DNA from: Afifellaceae bacterium
GTDB taxonomy: Bacteria > Pseudomonadota > Alphaproteobacteria > Rhizobiales > Afifellaceae
Assembly: GCA_028284625.1 (NCBI GenBank)
Contig: JANQRH010000026.1
Span: forward strand, 434,001-498,000
DNA: 64,000 bases
Direction of reading: 5' to 3'
The stretch's first letter is position 1. Every line of letters starts with the position of its first letter. Under the pieces are notes generated by a model. The model did not search any database. It was not told the DNA's origin and worked only from the letters and a program-made list of their open reading frames with translations. Of the stretch, positions 25,682 through 34,191 are shown in pieces. The translations under genes were made by a program, and so were the position numbers.

Positions 25682-26521
25682 CTAGTTGGTCTCAAGAATC
25701 TCCGGATCGACGCCGAAGCTCTTGGCGATTTCCGCCATGCTGCCATCGGCTTTCATCCGGCCGAGAATACCGTTCACGAACTCAAGCAGCTCTGTGTCCT
25801 CGAAGCGGATCGGGTAGCCATTGTCGAGGCGCGGCGAATCGAAGTTCTGGTGAATATTGATCTTCTCGGCGACGTCCGGGTTCAAATGAGCGAAGAACTC
25901 GACAATCGGCTTATCCCAGAACGTCACGTCGATGCGGCCGAGGGCCAGGTCACGGATCGCGTCCTGCTTGTTCTCGTAGAACTGGATCTCCGCGGTCGGA
26001 ATGCCGGCATCGCGGATGATCTTGACAAAGGCCGCGTTGGTCTGTTCGCCGACCTTGATGTTACCGGCCTTGAAGTCTTCCACGACTTCCTCGACGTTCT
26101 TGTAGTCGCGCCCGTCGCCGGCCCGCGAAATCGCGGTGAAGCCGAACGAGTAGGTGACGTCGGAGAAGTTGAACTTCTCTAGCCGCTCCGGTCGGATCAG
26201 CGTCGCGGTCATGACGATATCGGAGCGTCCGGACAAGAGATGCTCGAACGTTGCGGAGAACGGCATCTGGATGAGCTCAAGCTCAACGCCTAGCTCTTTG
26301 GCAAAGATGCGGGCCATCTCGACGTTGATGCCGATTAGCTCATTCGTTTCTGGATGCTTGTAATTGAAGCCGAGCGCCGTCGGCGTGAGCGCAACGTTGA
26401 GCACGCCCGCATCCTTGATGCGCTGGACGGCATCGTCGTCAGCGTGGGCCGGTGCAGCGACCACGCCTATGGCCAGCGCCGCCGAGAAAAGCAGTGAGAG
26501 ACAGTGTTTCTTGATAGTCAT
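25682..26521 (-). CDS. Polar amino-acid ABC transporter substrate-binding protein
   Basis: A 279-residue periplasmic binding protein with a signal peptide (residues 1-27, ending AHADDD). Family-3 binding-protein features are LNVALTPTALGFNYKHPETN near the mature start, INVEMARIFAKELGVELELI, SGRSDIVMTATLIRPERLEKF and GRIDVTFWDKPIVEFF. It supplies the ligand to the two permeases. In typical members an Arg/Asp pair in this region binds amino-acid groups; the RPER motif is present. The exact ligand is not predictable. Confidence 0.92.
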   Translation of the reverse strand: MTIKKHCLSLLFSAALAIGVVAAPAHADDDAVQRIKDAGVLNVALTPTALGFNYKHPETNELIGINVEMARIFAKELGVELELIQMPFSATFEHLLSGRSDIVMTATLIRPERLEKFNFSDVTYSFGFTAISRAGDGRDYKNVEEVVEDFKAGNIKVGEQTNAAFVKIIRDAGIPTAEIQFYENKQDAIRDLALGRIDVTFWDKPIVEFFAHLNPDVAEKINIHQNFDSPRLDNGYPIRFEDTELLEFVNGILGRMKADGSMAEIAKSFGVDPEILETN

Positions 26522-26553
26522 GCTCCATCCTCCATTTGATTGTTAGCGCGACG

Positions 26554-27276
26554 TTACAGAATCTTGCTAATAAAAGCGGAAGTTCGTTCTGTTTTCGGGC
26601 TGTCGAATATCTCGTTTGACCTCCCTTCTTCTACAATCTCGCCCTCATCCATCATGATGACGCGGTCAGCGGCTTCGCGTGCGAACCCCATCTCATGCGT
26701 CACCACGACCATCGTCGTGCCGGAACGGGCGAGTTCCTTCATGACCTCCAGCACCTCGCCGACCATTTCGGGGTCGAGAGCCGAGGTCACCTCGTCGAAC
26801 AGCATCACCTTCGGATCCATCGCCAGGGCGCGGGCGATCGCCACGCGCTGCTGCTGACCGCCGGACAATTCGTGCGGGTAGGAATTGGCCTTTGCTTCAA
26901 GGCCGACGCGGTCCAGCAATTCTTCGGCGCGCTTGACTGCTTCAGCCTTCGGCTGCCCGCGGACCAGGCACGGTGCCTCGATGATGTTTTCAAGCGCGGT
27001 CAGGTGGGTGAACAGGTTGATCCGCTGAAACACGAAACCGATCGATTGGCGGATCTTGTAAATGTTCTCCTTGGGATCCTTGAGGTCGCGACCGTCGATC
27101 TCGACGCTCCCTTCGTCGTACTCTTCGAGCCGGTTGAGGCAGCGCAGGAAGGTCGTCTTGCCCGAACCGCTTGGGCCGATGACCACCAGGCATTCGCCGC
27201 GTGGGACATCGAGCGTGACGTCGCGCAACACGGCGTGGCTGCCGAAACGCTTGGTGAGGTTGCGCACCTGGATCAT
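26554..27276 (-). CDS. Polar amino-acid ABC transporter ATP-binding protein
   Basis: A 240-residue GlnQ/HisP-type ATPase. Walker A is GPSGSGKTT, the Q-loop is FVFQRINLF, the signature is [15 protein letters not shown], Walker B is [11 protein letters not shown], and the H-loop is [13 protein letters not shown] 27276 overlaps the preceding permease stop (ATGA), so translation is coupled. It energises import through the permeases at 27273 and 24888. Confidence 0.94.
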   Translation of the reverse strand: MIQVRNLTKRFGSHAVLRDVTLDVPRGECLVVIGPSGSGKTTFLRCLNRLEEYDEGSVEIDGRDLKDPKENIYKIRQSIGFVFQRINLFTHLTALENIIEAPCLVRGQPKAEAVKRAEELLDRVGLEAKANSYPHELSGGQQQRVAIARALAMDPKVMLFDEVTSALDPEMVGEVLEVMKELARSGTTMVVVTHEMGFAREAADRVIMMDEGEIVEEGRSNEIFDSPKTERTSAFISKIL

Positions 27277-27914
27277 TGCGGGCTCACCCGGTGCTCGAGC
27301 GCCCGCGCCGCCCGCGAAATCGGATAGGTCATGCACAGATAGATCAGGGCGATGAGGCCGTAGATGATGAAGAACTCACCGCTCGACAGCGCTAAGTTGG
27401 AGCCGGTCCTGAGAAGCTCGGGCAGGGCGATGACGGCGACCTGCGCCGTGCCCTTAAGTGTGCTGGCGAACAAGCTGGTGGTGGGCGGAAGGATCACCTT
27501 GAGCGCCTGGCGGATGGTGATCCGCCGCAGAACGGTGACCGGCGGCATTCCGAGCGCAACGCCTGCCTCAACCTGGCCACGATCAATCGACTGCAGACCG
27601 CCGCGTATGATCTCCGCCTCGTATGCCGCGTAGTGCAGCACAAGGCCGAGCACGCCGGCCCAGAACACCGGCAGGCTGATGCCGAAATGCGGCAGCGAGT
27701 AATAGATCAGGAAGAGCTGGACGAGCAGGGGAATGGCGCGGGCGAGATCAATGTAGATCGACGCGATGAACCGAACGATCCACCAGGGCGAGACCTTGCC
27801 CAGGCTCGCCAGAAGTCCCACGGCGAGAATCCCGATAACGCACGCCGCCATCAATTGTAGCGTAACGAGGGCGCCGTTCAAAAGATGCGGTAGAATGACG
27901 AGCACATAGTCCAT
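27273..27914 (-). CDS. Polar amino-acid ABC transporter permease
   Basis: A 213-residue HisM/GlnP-family permease with [20 protein letters not shown] at the N-terminus and EAA loop [21 protein letters not shown]. Five hydrophobic segments are visible. It is flanked by the aminotransferase (3 bases upstream) and the ATPase (4-base overlap downstream). With the 24888 permease it would form the heterodimeric channel of the transporter. Confidence 0.92.
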   Translation of the reverse strand: MDYVLVILPHLLNGALVTLQLMAACVIGILAVGLLASLGKVSPWWIVRFIASIYIDLARAIPLLVQLFLIYYSLPHFGISLPVFWAGVLGLVLHYAAYEAEIIRGGLQSIDRGQVEAGVALGMPPVTVLRRITIRQALKVILPPTTSLFASTLKGTAQVAVIALPELLRTGSNLALSSGEFFIIYGLIALIYLCMTYPISRAARALEHRVSPQ

Positions 27915-27917
27915 CGC

Positions 27918-29111
27918 TCAATGGACCCCTTTGAACTCGCCATTGAGCAATTCGGCGACGCGGCGCGCGCCTTCCTCAACGTCTTCCAGCGACGAGCAGA
28001 AGGACATTCTCATGTGCCGCTCGTAGCCTGTGCCGAACACCTTGCCTGGAACCGCTGCAACATGAGCTTCACGCAAAAGCCGCAGAGAGATTTCGTCAGA
28101 GTCCGGACCGTCTTCAGACAACGCCGGAAACGAGTAGAACGTGCCCTGTGGCCGCATCACGGTCAGCTTGTCGGTTTGCGCCAAGCCCGCGCAAAGTGCG
28201 TCGCGGCGCTGCGTATAATGCGCGACCATCTCGGCCACGCTGTTGCCCGGATTAACAAGCGCCTCGCGGGCGCCGGCCTGGGCGAATGCGCACGCGGATG
28301 CAACGAGGTTCTGGTGTACCCGCAATAGAGCCTTGATGGTCTCGGCGGGCCCGGCCATGTAGCCCACGCGCCAGCCGGTCATCGAGAATGCCTTGCCGAG
28401 TCCGTTGATCGACAGCGTGCGCTCGGCCATGCCCGGCAGCGTTGCGAAAGAAACGCTGGACGTGGAATCGTAGACAATCTGCTCATAGATTTCGTCAGAC
28501 ACGACCGCTAGGTCCGCGTCCTCCGCGATCCGCGCGATCTCCTGAAGAAGCTCCTTCGGATAGACGGCCCCGGTCGGATTGTTCGGCGAGTTGAGGACGA
28601 TCATCCGCGTGCGCGGCGTCACCGCCTTGCGTATGTCGTCGGGGTCAGGTTGGAAACCGTTCTCGATTCGAGTGGATATCTCGACCGGAACGGCGCCAGC
28701 TAATTCGGCGGCGGCCGCGTAAGTCGTCCATGCCGGCGTGAAGTAGATCATCTCGTCGCCCGGCTCCAGAAGGCCAAGGCAGGCAACGCATACCGCCTCG
28801 CAAGCGCCCGCCGTCGCCATGATCTCCGTCATCGGGTCGTAATGAAGGTCGTTCTGTGCCTTGAGCTTTTCGGCGATTGCCTCGCGGAGCGGGATCGTCC
28901 CGGCATTCAGCGTGTAGTGGACTTGGCCGTTGTCGAGCGCGCTCTTGGCGGCCTTCTTGATATGCGGCGGCGTGTCGAAGTCCGGCCGGCCGATCGCGAA
29001 ATTGATGACCCGCGTTCCTTCGCGCCCGAGCCGCTCCACCTCATCCAACAGCAAGCGAATACCGGAGGGCTTGATGCGTTCCACGCGCGAGGCCAACCGG
29101 AGCGCACTCAT
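27918..29111 (-). CDS. Class I/II pyridoxal-phosphate aminotransferase
   Basis: A 397-residue fold-type I aminotransferase in the aspartate-aminotransferase superfamily. Motifs are INFAIGRPDFDTPPHI near the start, MIVLNSPNNPTGAVYP for cofactor and substrate binding, DEIYEQIVYD, the PLP lysine in NGLGKAFSMTGWRVGYMAG, and an arginine in HMRMSFCSS near the end. It is the first gene of the eight-gene operon, so it probably acts on the imported amino acid to give a 2-oxo acid for the HpaI-type aldolase and SDRs (inference from order). Confidence 0.92.
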   Translation of the reverse strand: MSALRLASRVERIKPSGIRLLLDEVERLGREGTRVINFAIGRPDFDTPPHIKKAAKSALDNGQVHYTLNAGTIPLREAIAEKLKAQNDLHYDPMTEIMATAGACEAVCVACLGLLEPGDEMIYFTPAWTTYAAAAELAGAVPVEISTRIENGFQPDPDDIRKAVTPRTRMIVLNSPNNPTGAVYPKELLQEIARIAEDADLAVVSDEIYEQIVYDSTSSVSFATLPGMAERTLSINGLGKAFSMTGWRVGYMAGPAETIKALLRVHQNLVASACAFAQAGAREALVNPGNSVAEMVAHYTQRRDALCAGLAQTDKLTVMRPQGTFYSFPALSEDGPDSDEISLRLLREAHVAAVPGKVFGTGYERHMRMSFCSSLEDVEEGARRVAELLNGEFKGVH

Positions 29112-29326
29112 CGCGCCAGTCCGTCGAAACGAGATGGCCTGCGTGCGTATCCCTGACGCCCCACATCGGCTCGCCCCATACCGCCATGACCGGTGCGCGG
29201 TGAACGCCCCAACCTCCGAAGCAGACGGTCCACCATCAAATCACCGTCCTCCAAATTCGTGACGATTGCGCATTGAGCAGAATGGTCCAGCATGGCTGTC
29301 CATCATGGCGACATTGAGTTTTGCAA

Positions 29327-29476
29327 TGACAGATCAGATTGTCAATCGGGCCCGTGTGGGGCGGATATGATCAACAATCATGCGGTCAAGGGCGCTTTGA
29401 TTGGTGTGAGAAGGGCAGCAAGCCGAATCGACAGGTGGGCTGAGTGTTGACCAATCGCATATCGTGAGAATAGATA
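29327..29476 (+). promoter_or_regulatory. Divergent control region upstream of ThDP enzyme
   Basis: The 449-base gap 29112-29560 between divergent genes holds no convincing gene. Two signals stand out: an inverted repeat TGACA (29327-29331)/TGTCA (29340-29344) with an 8-base spacer, and a candidate promoter TTGACC (29447-29452)-18 bp-TAGATA (29471-29476) about 85 bases before the ThDP-enzyme ATG. Both are modest matches. Confidence 0.35.
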
Positions 29477-29560
29477 TTACAATGCTGTATCCGCATGCCG
29501 CGGCCCAAGGGCGTAAGATCGAAGATGCCCAACCAGCAGTAGCTAGAGAGGACGTGCTTG

Positions 29561-31366
29561 ATGGACGCGAATGCGCATGAACGCCTCACGGGCGCAGAGA
29601 TCATTGTCGAGTATCTTTGCCGCGAAGACATCACCCATCTGTTCGGTGTCTGCGGCCACGGCAATGTTGGCTTTCTCGATGCTGCCTATCAGGCGTCGAA
29701 CCGCATCAAGACGGTCTCGCTGCATCACGAGCAATCTGCGGGCTATATGGCGGACGCCTACTTCAAGGTGAAGCATGCGCCGGCGGCGACGTTCACGTCC
29801 TGCGGGCCGGGCTCGGCCAATTTGGTGATCTCGCTTGCGGCGGCGATGATGGACTCGTCAGCCTTCCTGGCCATCACGGCAAATGTGCCCACCAGCCAAT
29901 TCAACCGCGGCCCTTTCCAGGAGACCGGCATTCTGCACCAGGGCGATTTTCCCTCGGTGATCCGGCCCTATGTGAAGCGTAGTTTTCAACCGACTCGCGT
30001 CGACATGGTGCCTTTGGCGATGCGTCAGGCCTGCCAATTCATGCGCGACGGCCGTCCTGGCCCCGTCAATGTCGATGTGCCGCTTAATCTGTTCGTCGAG
30101 AGCGAGGATGTGACGCTGGCGCCGCTGCAGCACAGGCTCCGACCGTGCGCGCCCGGATCGCCCCAAGAGGTGCAAGCCGCAGTCGACATGCTGCTTTCCG
30201 CCGAGCGACCGGTGATTGTCGCCGGCCAGGGCGCCATCCTCAGCGAAGCTTCCGCCGCGCTCGCCGCCTTCGCCGAAAAGGCCGGGATTCCTGTCGTCAC
30301 CAGTCCCAACGGCAAGGGGTCCATCAACGAACGCCACCCTCTCGCCTACGGCGTTATTGGGCGCAACGGAACATACGCCGCCAACGATGCCAGCTGTCAT
30401 GCCGACGTTATCCTGGCGCTAGGGTTTTCGTTCGACGACCGCGCCACAAGCGGTTGGCTGCAGGGCTACACGTTCTCCATTCCGCCCTCCAAGCTGATCC
30501 ATGTCGACATCGACATTCGCGAGATTGGCCGCAACTATCCCTCCGACCTGGGGATTGTCGCTGACGCGCGCGCCTTCCTGGAGGCGGCATGCGAACGGGT
30601 TGGCCAGGTGGGTGGCCGCGATCCTGCGCGCATCGCAGGCTGGATTGATCGGCTCAACCACGGTCGCACCACCTGGAAGTCGTTTCAGGAGCGCTTCGTG
30701 AATTCCGACCAGGTCCCACTTCGGCCCGAACGGTTGATGCACGCTCTGTCGCGTGCCCTGCCTGAAGATGCGATCATCGCGTCCGATGTCGGGGTCCATC
30801 ATAACTGGGTTATCCAGCTATGGGAGACGCTGCGTCCACGGCAATTGCTGCAAAGCTGGGGCTTCGCGGCCATGGGCTACGCGACGTCAGGCATCCTTGG
30901 TGCTAAACTCGCAGCGCCAGACCGCCCGTGTGTTGCGGTGGCTGGCGATGGCTCGTTTCTGATGACGCCACATATCCTGGCGACGGCCAAGGAGTACGAA
31001 ATTCCAGCTGTCTGGGTGGTGTGGAACAATTTCGGCTACGGCTCGATCCGCGACTTGCAACACGGTTTGTTCGGTGGCCGGGAGCTGGCCACAAGCTTCA
31101 TGAACGACCGGACCGGCGAGCTCTACAGCCCTGATTTCTGCACGATAGCGAAAGCGTTTGGCGTCGATTCGATAAAGATCACCGCCGCCGACCAAGTCGA
31201 GGATGCGTTAAAAGAGGCGGTTGATGCGAACCGGCCCTATCTAATCGAAGTGCCGGTCGACCGCGACATCCGTCCGGTCGGGACCGGAAGTTGGGAGTTG
31301 CCTCCGATTCCGCATTCAGAGCCAGACTATCTTGAGGCGCTCGCTGCAGAGGGGTTCAAGCTCTGA
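29561..31366 (+). CDS. Thiamine-diphosphate-dependent enzyme (acetolactate synthase-like)
   Basis: A 601-residue ThDP enzyme of the acetohydroxyacid synthase/pyruvate oxidase superfamily. The N-terminal Pyr domain has the catalytic glutamate in SLHHEQSAGYMADA and SCGPGSANLV. The central domain has RPVIVAGQGA, and the C-terminal PP domain has GDGSFLMTPHILAT with the metal-binding GDG...NN motif completed by WNNFGYGSI. It is not biosynthetic IlvB, given the lack of an IlvN neighbour. It likely cleaves or condenses a 2-oxo acid in a catabolic route with the FAD oxidase. ATG 29561 follows AGAGAGGA. Confidence 0.88.
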   Translation: MDANAHERLTGAEIIVEYLCREDITHLFGVCGHGNVGFLDAAYQASNRIKTVSLHHEQSAGYMADAYFKVKHAPAATFTSCGPGSANLVISLAAAMMDSSAFLAITANVPTSQFNRGPFQETGILHQGDFPSVIRPYVKRSFQPTRVDMVPLAMRQACQFMRDGRPGPVNVDVPLNLFVESEDVTLAPLQHRLRPCAPGSPQEVQAAVDMLLSAERPVIVAGQGAILSEASAALAAFAEKAGIPVVTSPNGKGSINERHPLAYGVIGRNGTYAANDASCHADVILALGFSFDDRATSGWLQGYTFSIPPSKLIHVDIDIREIGRNYPSDLGIVADARAFLEAACERVGQVGGRDPARIAGWIDRLNHGRTTWKSFQERFVNSDQVPLRPERLMHALSRALPEDAIIASDVGVHHNWVIQLWETLRPRQLLQSWGFAAMGYATSGILGAKLAAPDRPCVAVAGDGSFLMTPHILATAKEYEIPAVWVVWNNFGYGSIRDLQHGLFGGRELATSFMNDRTGELYSPDFCTIAKAFGVDSIKITAADQVEDALKEAVDANRPYLIEVPVDRDIRPVGTGSWELPPIPHSEPDYLEALAAEGFKL

Positions 31367-31464
31367 CTGGAGAGGGCAACGGATCTCAGTCGGCGCTAAA
31401 CGTACACGCCGGCCGCTCGTCACGCCCGGGCACGGATGCGCCGACCTATCCCGCCACGACCTTT

Positions 31465-32745
31465 GTGCCCGGTGCTGGCGAGCCGCTGGGCTTGGAGCCG
31501 TTCGAGGGCGAGGCGAGGGCCGACCTTGCGATCATCGGCGGAGGGATTTGCGGCTCCTCGCTTGCACTGCATGCAGCGGAGGCGGGACTGAACGTCGTTT
31601 TGCTGGAAGCAAAAACGATCGGCTGGGGCGCCTCGGGTCGCAATTCCGGGCACTTGCCGGCGGCCTCCAAGCACACGCCGCAGAAGATGGTGGAAATGTA
31701 CGGTGCGGGGCGCGGTGAGCGGCTCAACGCGTTGATTGCGCGCGGGCCGGCCATCGTATTCGATTTGGCCAAGCGCCACGAAATGAGCGCCACTGCCGAG
31801 CCAACAGGAACATTGAGCGCCGCCCACACGCCTCGGGCGCTAAGGGCGTTGGAGGAGCAAGCCGCGTTCCTGGCCGCGCATCAATTTCCCGTCGAGCTAC
31901 TCGATAGAAAGGCGGCGGCTGAGGCTATCGGCAGCGACTTCTACTTCGGCGCGCTCCTTGATCGTCGCGGCGGTGCAATCAATCCGCTTGCCTATGTCCG
32001 CGGGCTCGCCCGAGCAGCCCGGCGCGCTGGCGCAGGGGTTCACGAATGGTCGCGTGCAACGAAGCTTGAACGCGACAACAAAGCTTGGCTGGTCGGCACG
32101 GAGCGTGGCCGGCTCCGCGCTGAAGCCGTTGCGCTGTGCACGAATGCCTACACGGATGCTCTGTGGCCAGGGCTCACCCAAAGCATCATTCCCGTCAGGC
32201 TTCAGCAATATGTCACCTCGCCATTACCCGAGCCGCTTCGCCGGAAAATCCTGCCTGGACGTCAAGCGTTCACCGACAGTCGGCGGATGATCATCGGCGC
32301 GCGAATGCACAAGGACGGCCGATTTCAGTTCAACGGGCGCGGGCCCGGCTTTGGCGCGGAGGGAGACCTCGCCTGGCGGGAGGCGCTGGGCCGCATGACC
32401 GAGATCTGGCCGGAGCTGGCCGACGCCAAGCAGGAAAGCGCCTGGACGGGCTGGGTCGCGATGAACCGGGAAAAGTCCTGGAAGGTCCACAATCCGGCGC
32501 CAGGGCTCTACGCCGCGCTTGGCTGTAACGGAAGGGGGATCGTTATCGCCACGTTGATCGGGCAGGAGCTCGCCCGACTTCTAAGCGGCGCGGACGCCGC
32601 GGAGGTCGCGTTGCCGTTGGCCGACCTCAAACCGATTCCGCTGCACGCCGTGCATCGACCAATCGTTCGCTCCATCGTCGGCTACTATAAGCTGCGGGAT
32701 GCGGTCGAGCTAAAGGCCACCGCACGGCCGCGGGCAGGTGCCTGA
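31465..32745 (+). CDS. FAD-dependent amine/amino-acid oxidoreductase (DadA/PuuB-like)
   Basis: An FAD-binding oxidoreductase: dinucleotide motif IIGGGICGSSLALHAAEAG, GASGRNSGHLP (typical of the gamma-glutamylputrescine oxidase group), and FAD-binding LYAALGCNGRGIVIAT near the end. Counting from GTG 31465 it has 426 residues. Homologues usually have a short N-terminal segment of SYYAATA type, and the frame encodes PTYPATTFVPGAG upstream of this GTG with no ATG, GTG or TTG. A CTG at 31363 overlapping the previous stop and preceded by AGAGGGG may be the true start. It probably oxidises an amine or N-substituted amino acid. Confidence 0.85.
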   Translation: MPGAGEPLGLEPFEGEARADLAIIGGGICGSSLALHAAEAGLNVVLLEAKTIGWGASGRNSGHLPAASKHTPQKMVEMYGAGRGERLNALIARGPAIVFDLAKRHEMSATAEPTGTLSAAHTPRALRALEEQAAFLAAHQFPVELLDRKAAAEAIGSDFYFGALLDRRGGAINPLAYVRGLARAARRAGAGVHEWSRATKLERDNKAWLVGTERGRLRAEAVALCTNAYTDALWPGLTQSIIPVRLQQYVTSPLPEPLRRKILPGRQAFTDSRRMIIGARMHKDGRFQFNGRGPGFGAEGDLAWREALGRMTEIWPELADAKQESAWTGWVAMNREKSWKVHNPAPGLYAALGCNGRGIVIATLIGQELARLLSGADAAEVALPLADLKPIPLHAVHRPIVRSIVGYYKLRDAVELKATARPRAGA

Positions 32746-32866
32746 GGGCCGCGCAGACGACATTGCCCTGCAACCAATGGGCAATGACGTCGCGGTTGCT
32801 CCGGCAGCCAGAAACGCCGATAAATCGAGGTTATGCGGCGCGAAGGCGCATTGGAAGGGAAGCACT

Positions 32867-33691
32867 ATGGATGGGACCGAGCCGATGGCGGCCGACCGGA
32901 CGCCGCAATCCCAGGACAAGCGAGCGCGCTCGGGCGTACAGTCGCTGGATCGCGCCTTTTCGATTCTTGAGGTGGTTGCGTCGCATCCTGCGGGAATTTC
33001 GCTGGGGCAGCTCAGCACCGAGGTGGCGCTGCACAACTCCACCGCCCATCACCTGGCGCGTACGATGGTCGGTCTCGGCTATCTCCGTCAGCGCGCCGAC
33101 AACAAGCGTTATCAGATCGGCCGCAAAATCTTCGCGCTCGCTGCCGGACTTCGCAACGATATCGACTTTGTTGAAATCGCCGAGCCGATTCTCGCCGACC
33201 TATCGGCGAAGACCGGCGAGAGCAGCCATCTCGCCATCTACGCGGGCAACGAGGTCGTCGTCGTCGCGCGGTCGGCCGGGACGGGCGCTTTCCAGCTTCG
33301 CGAAGCCCCGGGGGGGATTCGGCCCGGCCATGCCACGGCCCTTGGCAAGGTGTTGCTCGCCGGGGTCGATGAGGAGACCCGCAGCACCTATCTCGACAGC
33401 CACGGGCTTCCACCGCTGACCGACCGCACGATCGTCGACCGCGACCGGCTACTGGCGGAGATCAACGAGGTCCAACGCACGCGCATTGCCTACGATGACG
33501 GCGAGTTCAATGCGGAGGTCCGCTGTGTCGCAGTCCCGGTTCTGGATTTTACGGGACGAACGGTCGCCGCTCTCGGCCTGTCGGGTCCCGCGTGGCGGCT
33601 AACGTTGCAGGCGCTGCACCGGATCACGGAGACCGTCCAGGCGGCGGCCACCGATTTGTCGAACGAACTCGGCGGTACGTTGAGCGATTGA
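32867..33691 (+). CDS. IclR-family transcriptional regulator
   Basis: A 274-residue regulator: HTH with VQSLDRAFSILEVVA, ISLGQLSTEVALHNSTAHHL and LRQRADNKRYQIG, then an IclR effector domain with GESSHLAIYAGNEVVVVA, RPGHATALGKVLLA, and YDDGEFNAEVRCVAVPV carrying the conserved Cys. ATG 32867 has GGAAGGGA ahead of it; earlier in-frame starts would overlap the oxidoreductase end. It is transcribed with the ThDP/FAD-oxidase genes and may regulate them or the aldehyde dehydrogenase unit downstream. Confidence 0.9.
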   Translation: MDGTEPMAADRTPQSQDKRARSGVQSLDRAFSILEVVASHPAGISLGQLSTEVALHNSTAHHLARTMVGLGYLRQRADNKRYQIGRKIFALAAGLRNDIDFVEIAEPILADLSAKTGESSHLAIYAGNEVVVVARSAGTGAFQLREAPGGIRPGHATALGKVLLAGVDEETRSTYLDSHGLPPLTDRTIVDRDRLLAEINEVQRTRIAYDDGEFNAEVRCVAVPVLDFTGRTVAALGLSGPAWRLTLQALHRITETVQAAATDLSNELGGTLSD

Positions 33692-33728
33692 CCGGCGGCG
33701 ACGCCGCAGCGTTCGCCGCTACCTGCCT

Positions 33729-34097
33729 CTAATCATCCGTCGGCGGCGCGGTGATAACCAGAAAGACGAGTTCGCCGAGCCCGGTATTGTAGAAAGCATG
33801 CTCGATGCCGGGCTGGATGAAGATCACATCATGACGGCGGACGACACGCGTTTCGTCGCCGTATTCGAACAGGCCTTCCCCATCGAGCACGTGATAGATT
33901 TGCTCCTGCACGGCGTGCACATGCCGCTCGACATAGGCCTTCGGTTCATACGAGGAGATTCGGTAGTCGATGTGGCGAGCACCAAGCTCTTCGGCGTCGA
34001 CCAGGGGCTTTGAAAGGGCGCCACCGTGGTGGCCCGGATATTCCTTCCAGTGCACCTCGGTTATGTTTCGTATTGTCGCTTTCGGGCCGCCGGCCAT
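33729..34097 (-). CDS. Cupin-domain protein
   Basis: A single-domain cupin of 122 residues. Cupin motif 1 is VERHVHAVQEQIYHVLDGEG (His/His/Glu metal ligands) and motif 2 is DVIFIQPGIEHAFYNTG. ATG 34097 has AGGAG 7 bases upstream. It follows the aldehyde dehydrogenase on the same strand, 94 bases downstream of its stop, and is convergent with the IclR gene. Small cupins of this kind act as isomerases, dioxygenases or ligand sensors in catabolic operons; which applies here cannot be told. Confidence 0.85.
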   Translation of the reverse strand: MAGGPKATIRNITEVHWKEYPGHHGGALSKPLVDAEELGARHIDYRISSYEPKAYVERHVHAVQEQIYHVLDGEGLFEYGDETRVVRRHDVIFIQPGIEHAFYNTGLGELVFLVITAPPTDD

Positions 34098-34191
34098 GGC
34101 ATCTCTCCTGAGTTTCTGGTGTCGGCCCGGCACCGTAGCGCTACGATGCCAATGTCATCGCTTCCCGGCCGTCGATGGAACGCTCATCGCG

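Noticed and set aside
29441-29465. Possible PpsR site near the ThDP enzyme (TGT in GTGTTGACC)
   Set aside because: The triplet 12 bases on is not ACA, and the gene is not a photosynthesis gene.
29561-31366. Sulfoacetaldehyde acetyltransferase (Xsc) or biosynthetic IlvB
   Set aside because: The N-terminal blocks do not look like Xsc, no phosphotransacetylase adjoins, and there is no IlvN-like small subunit.
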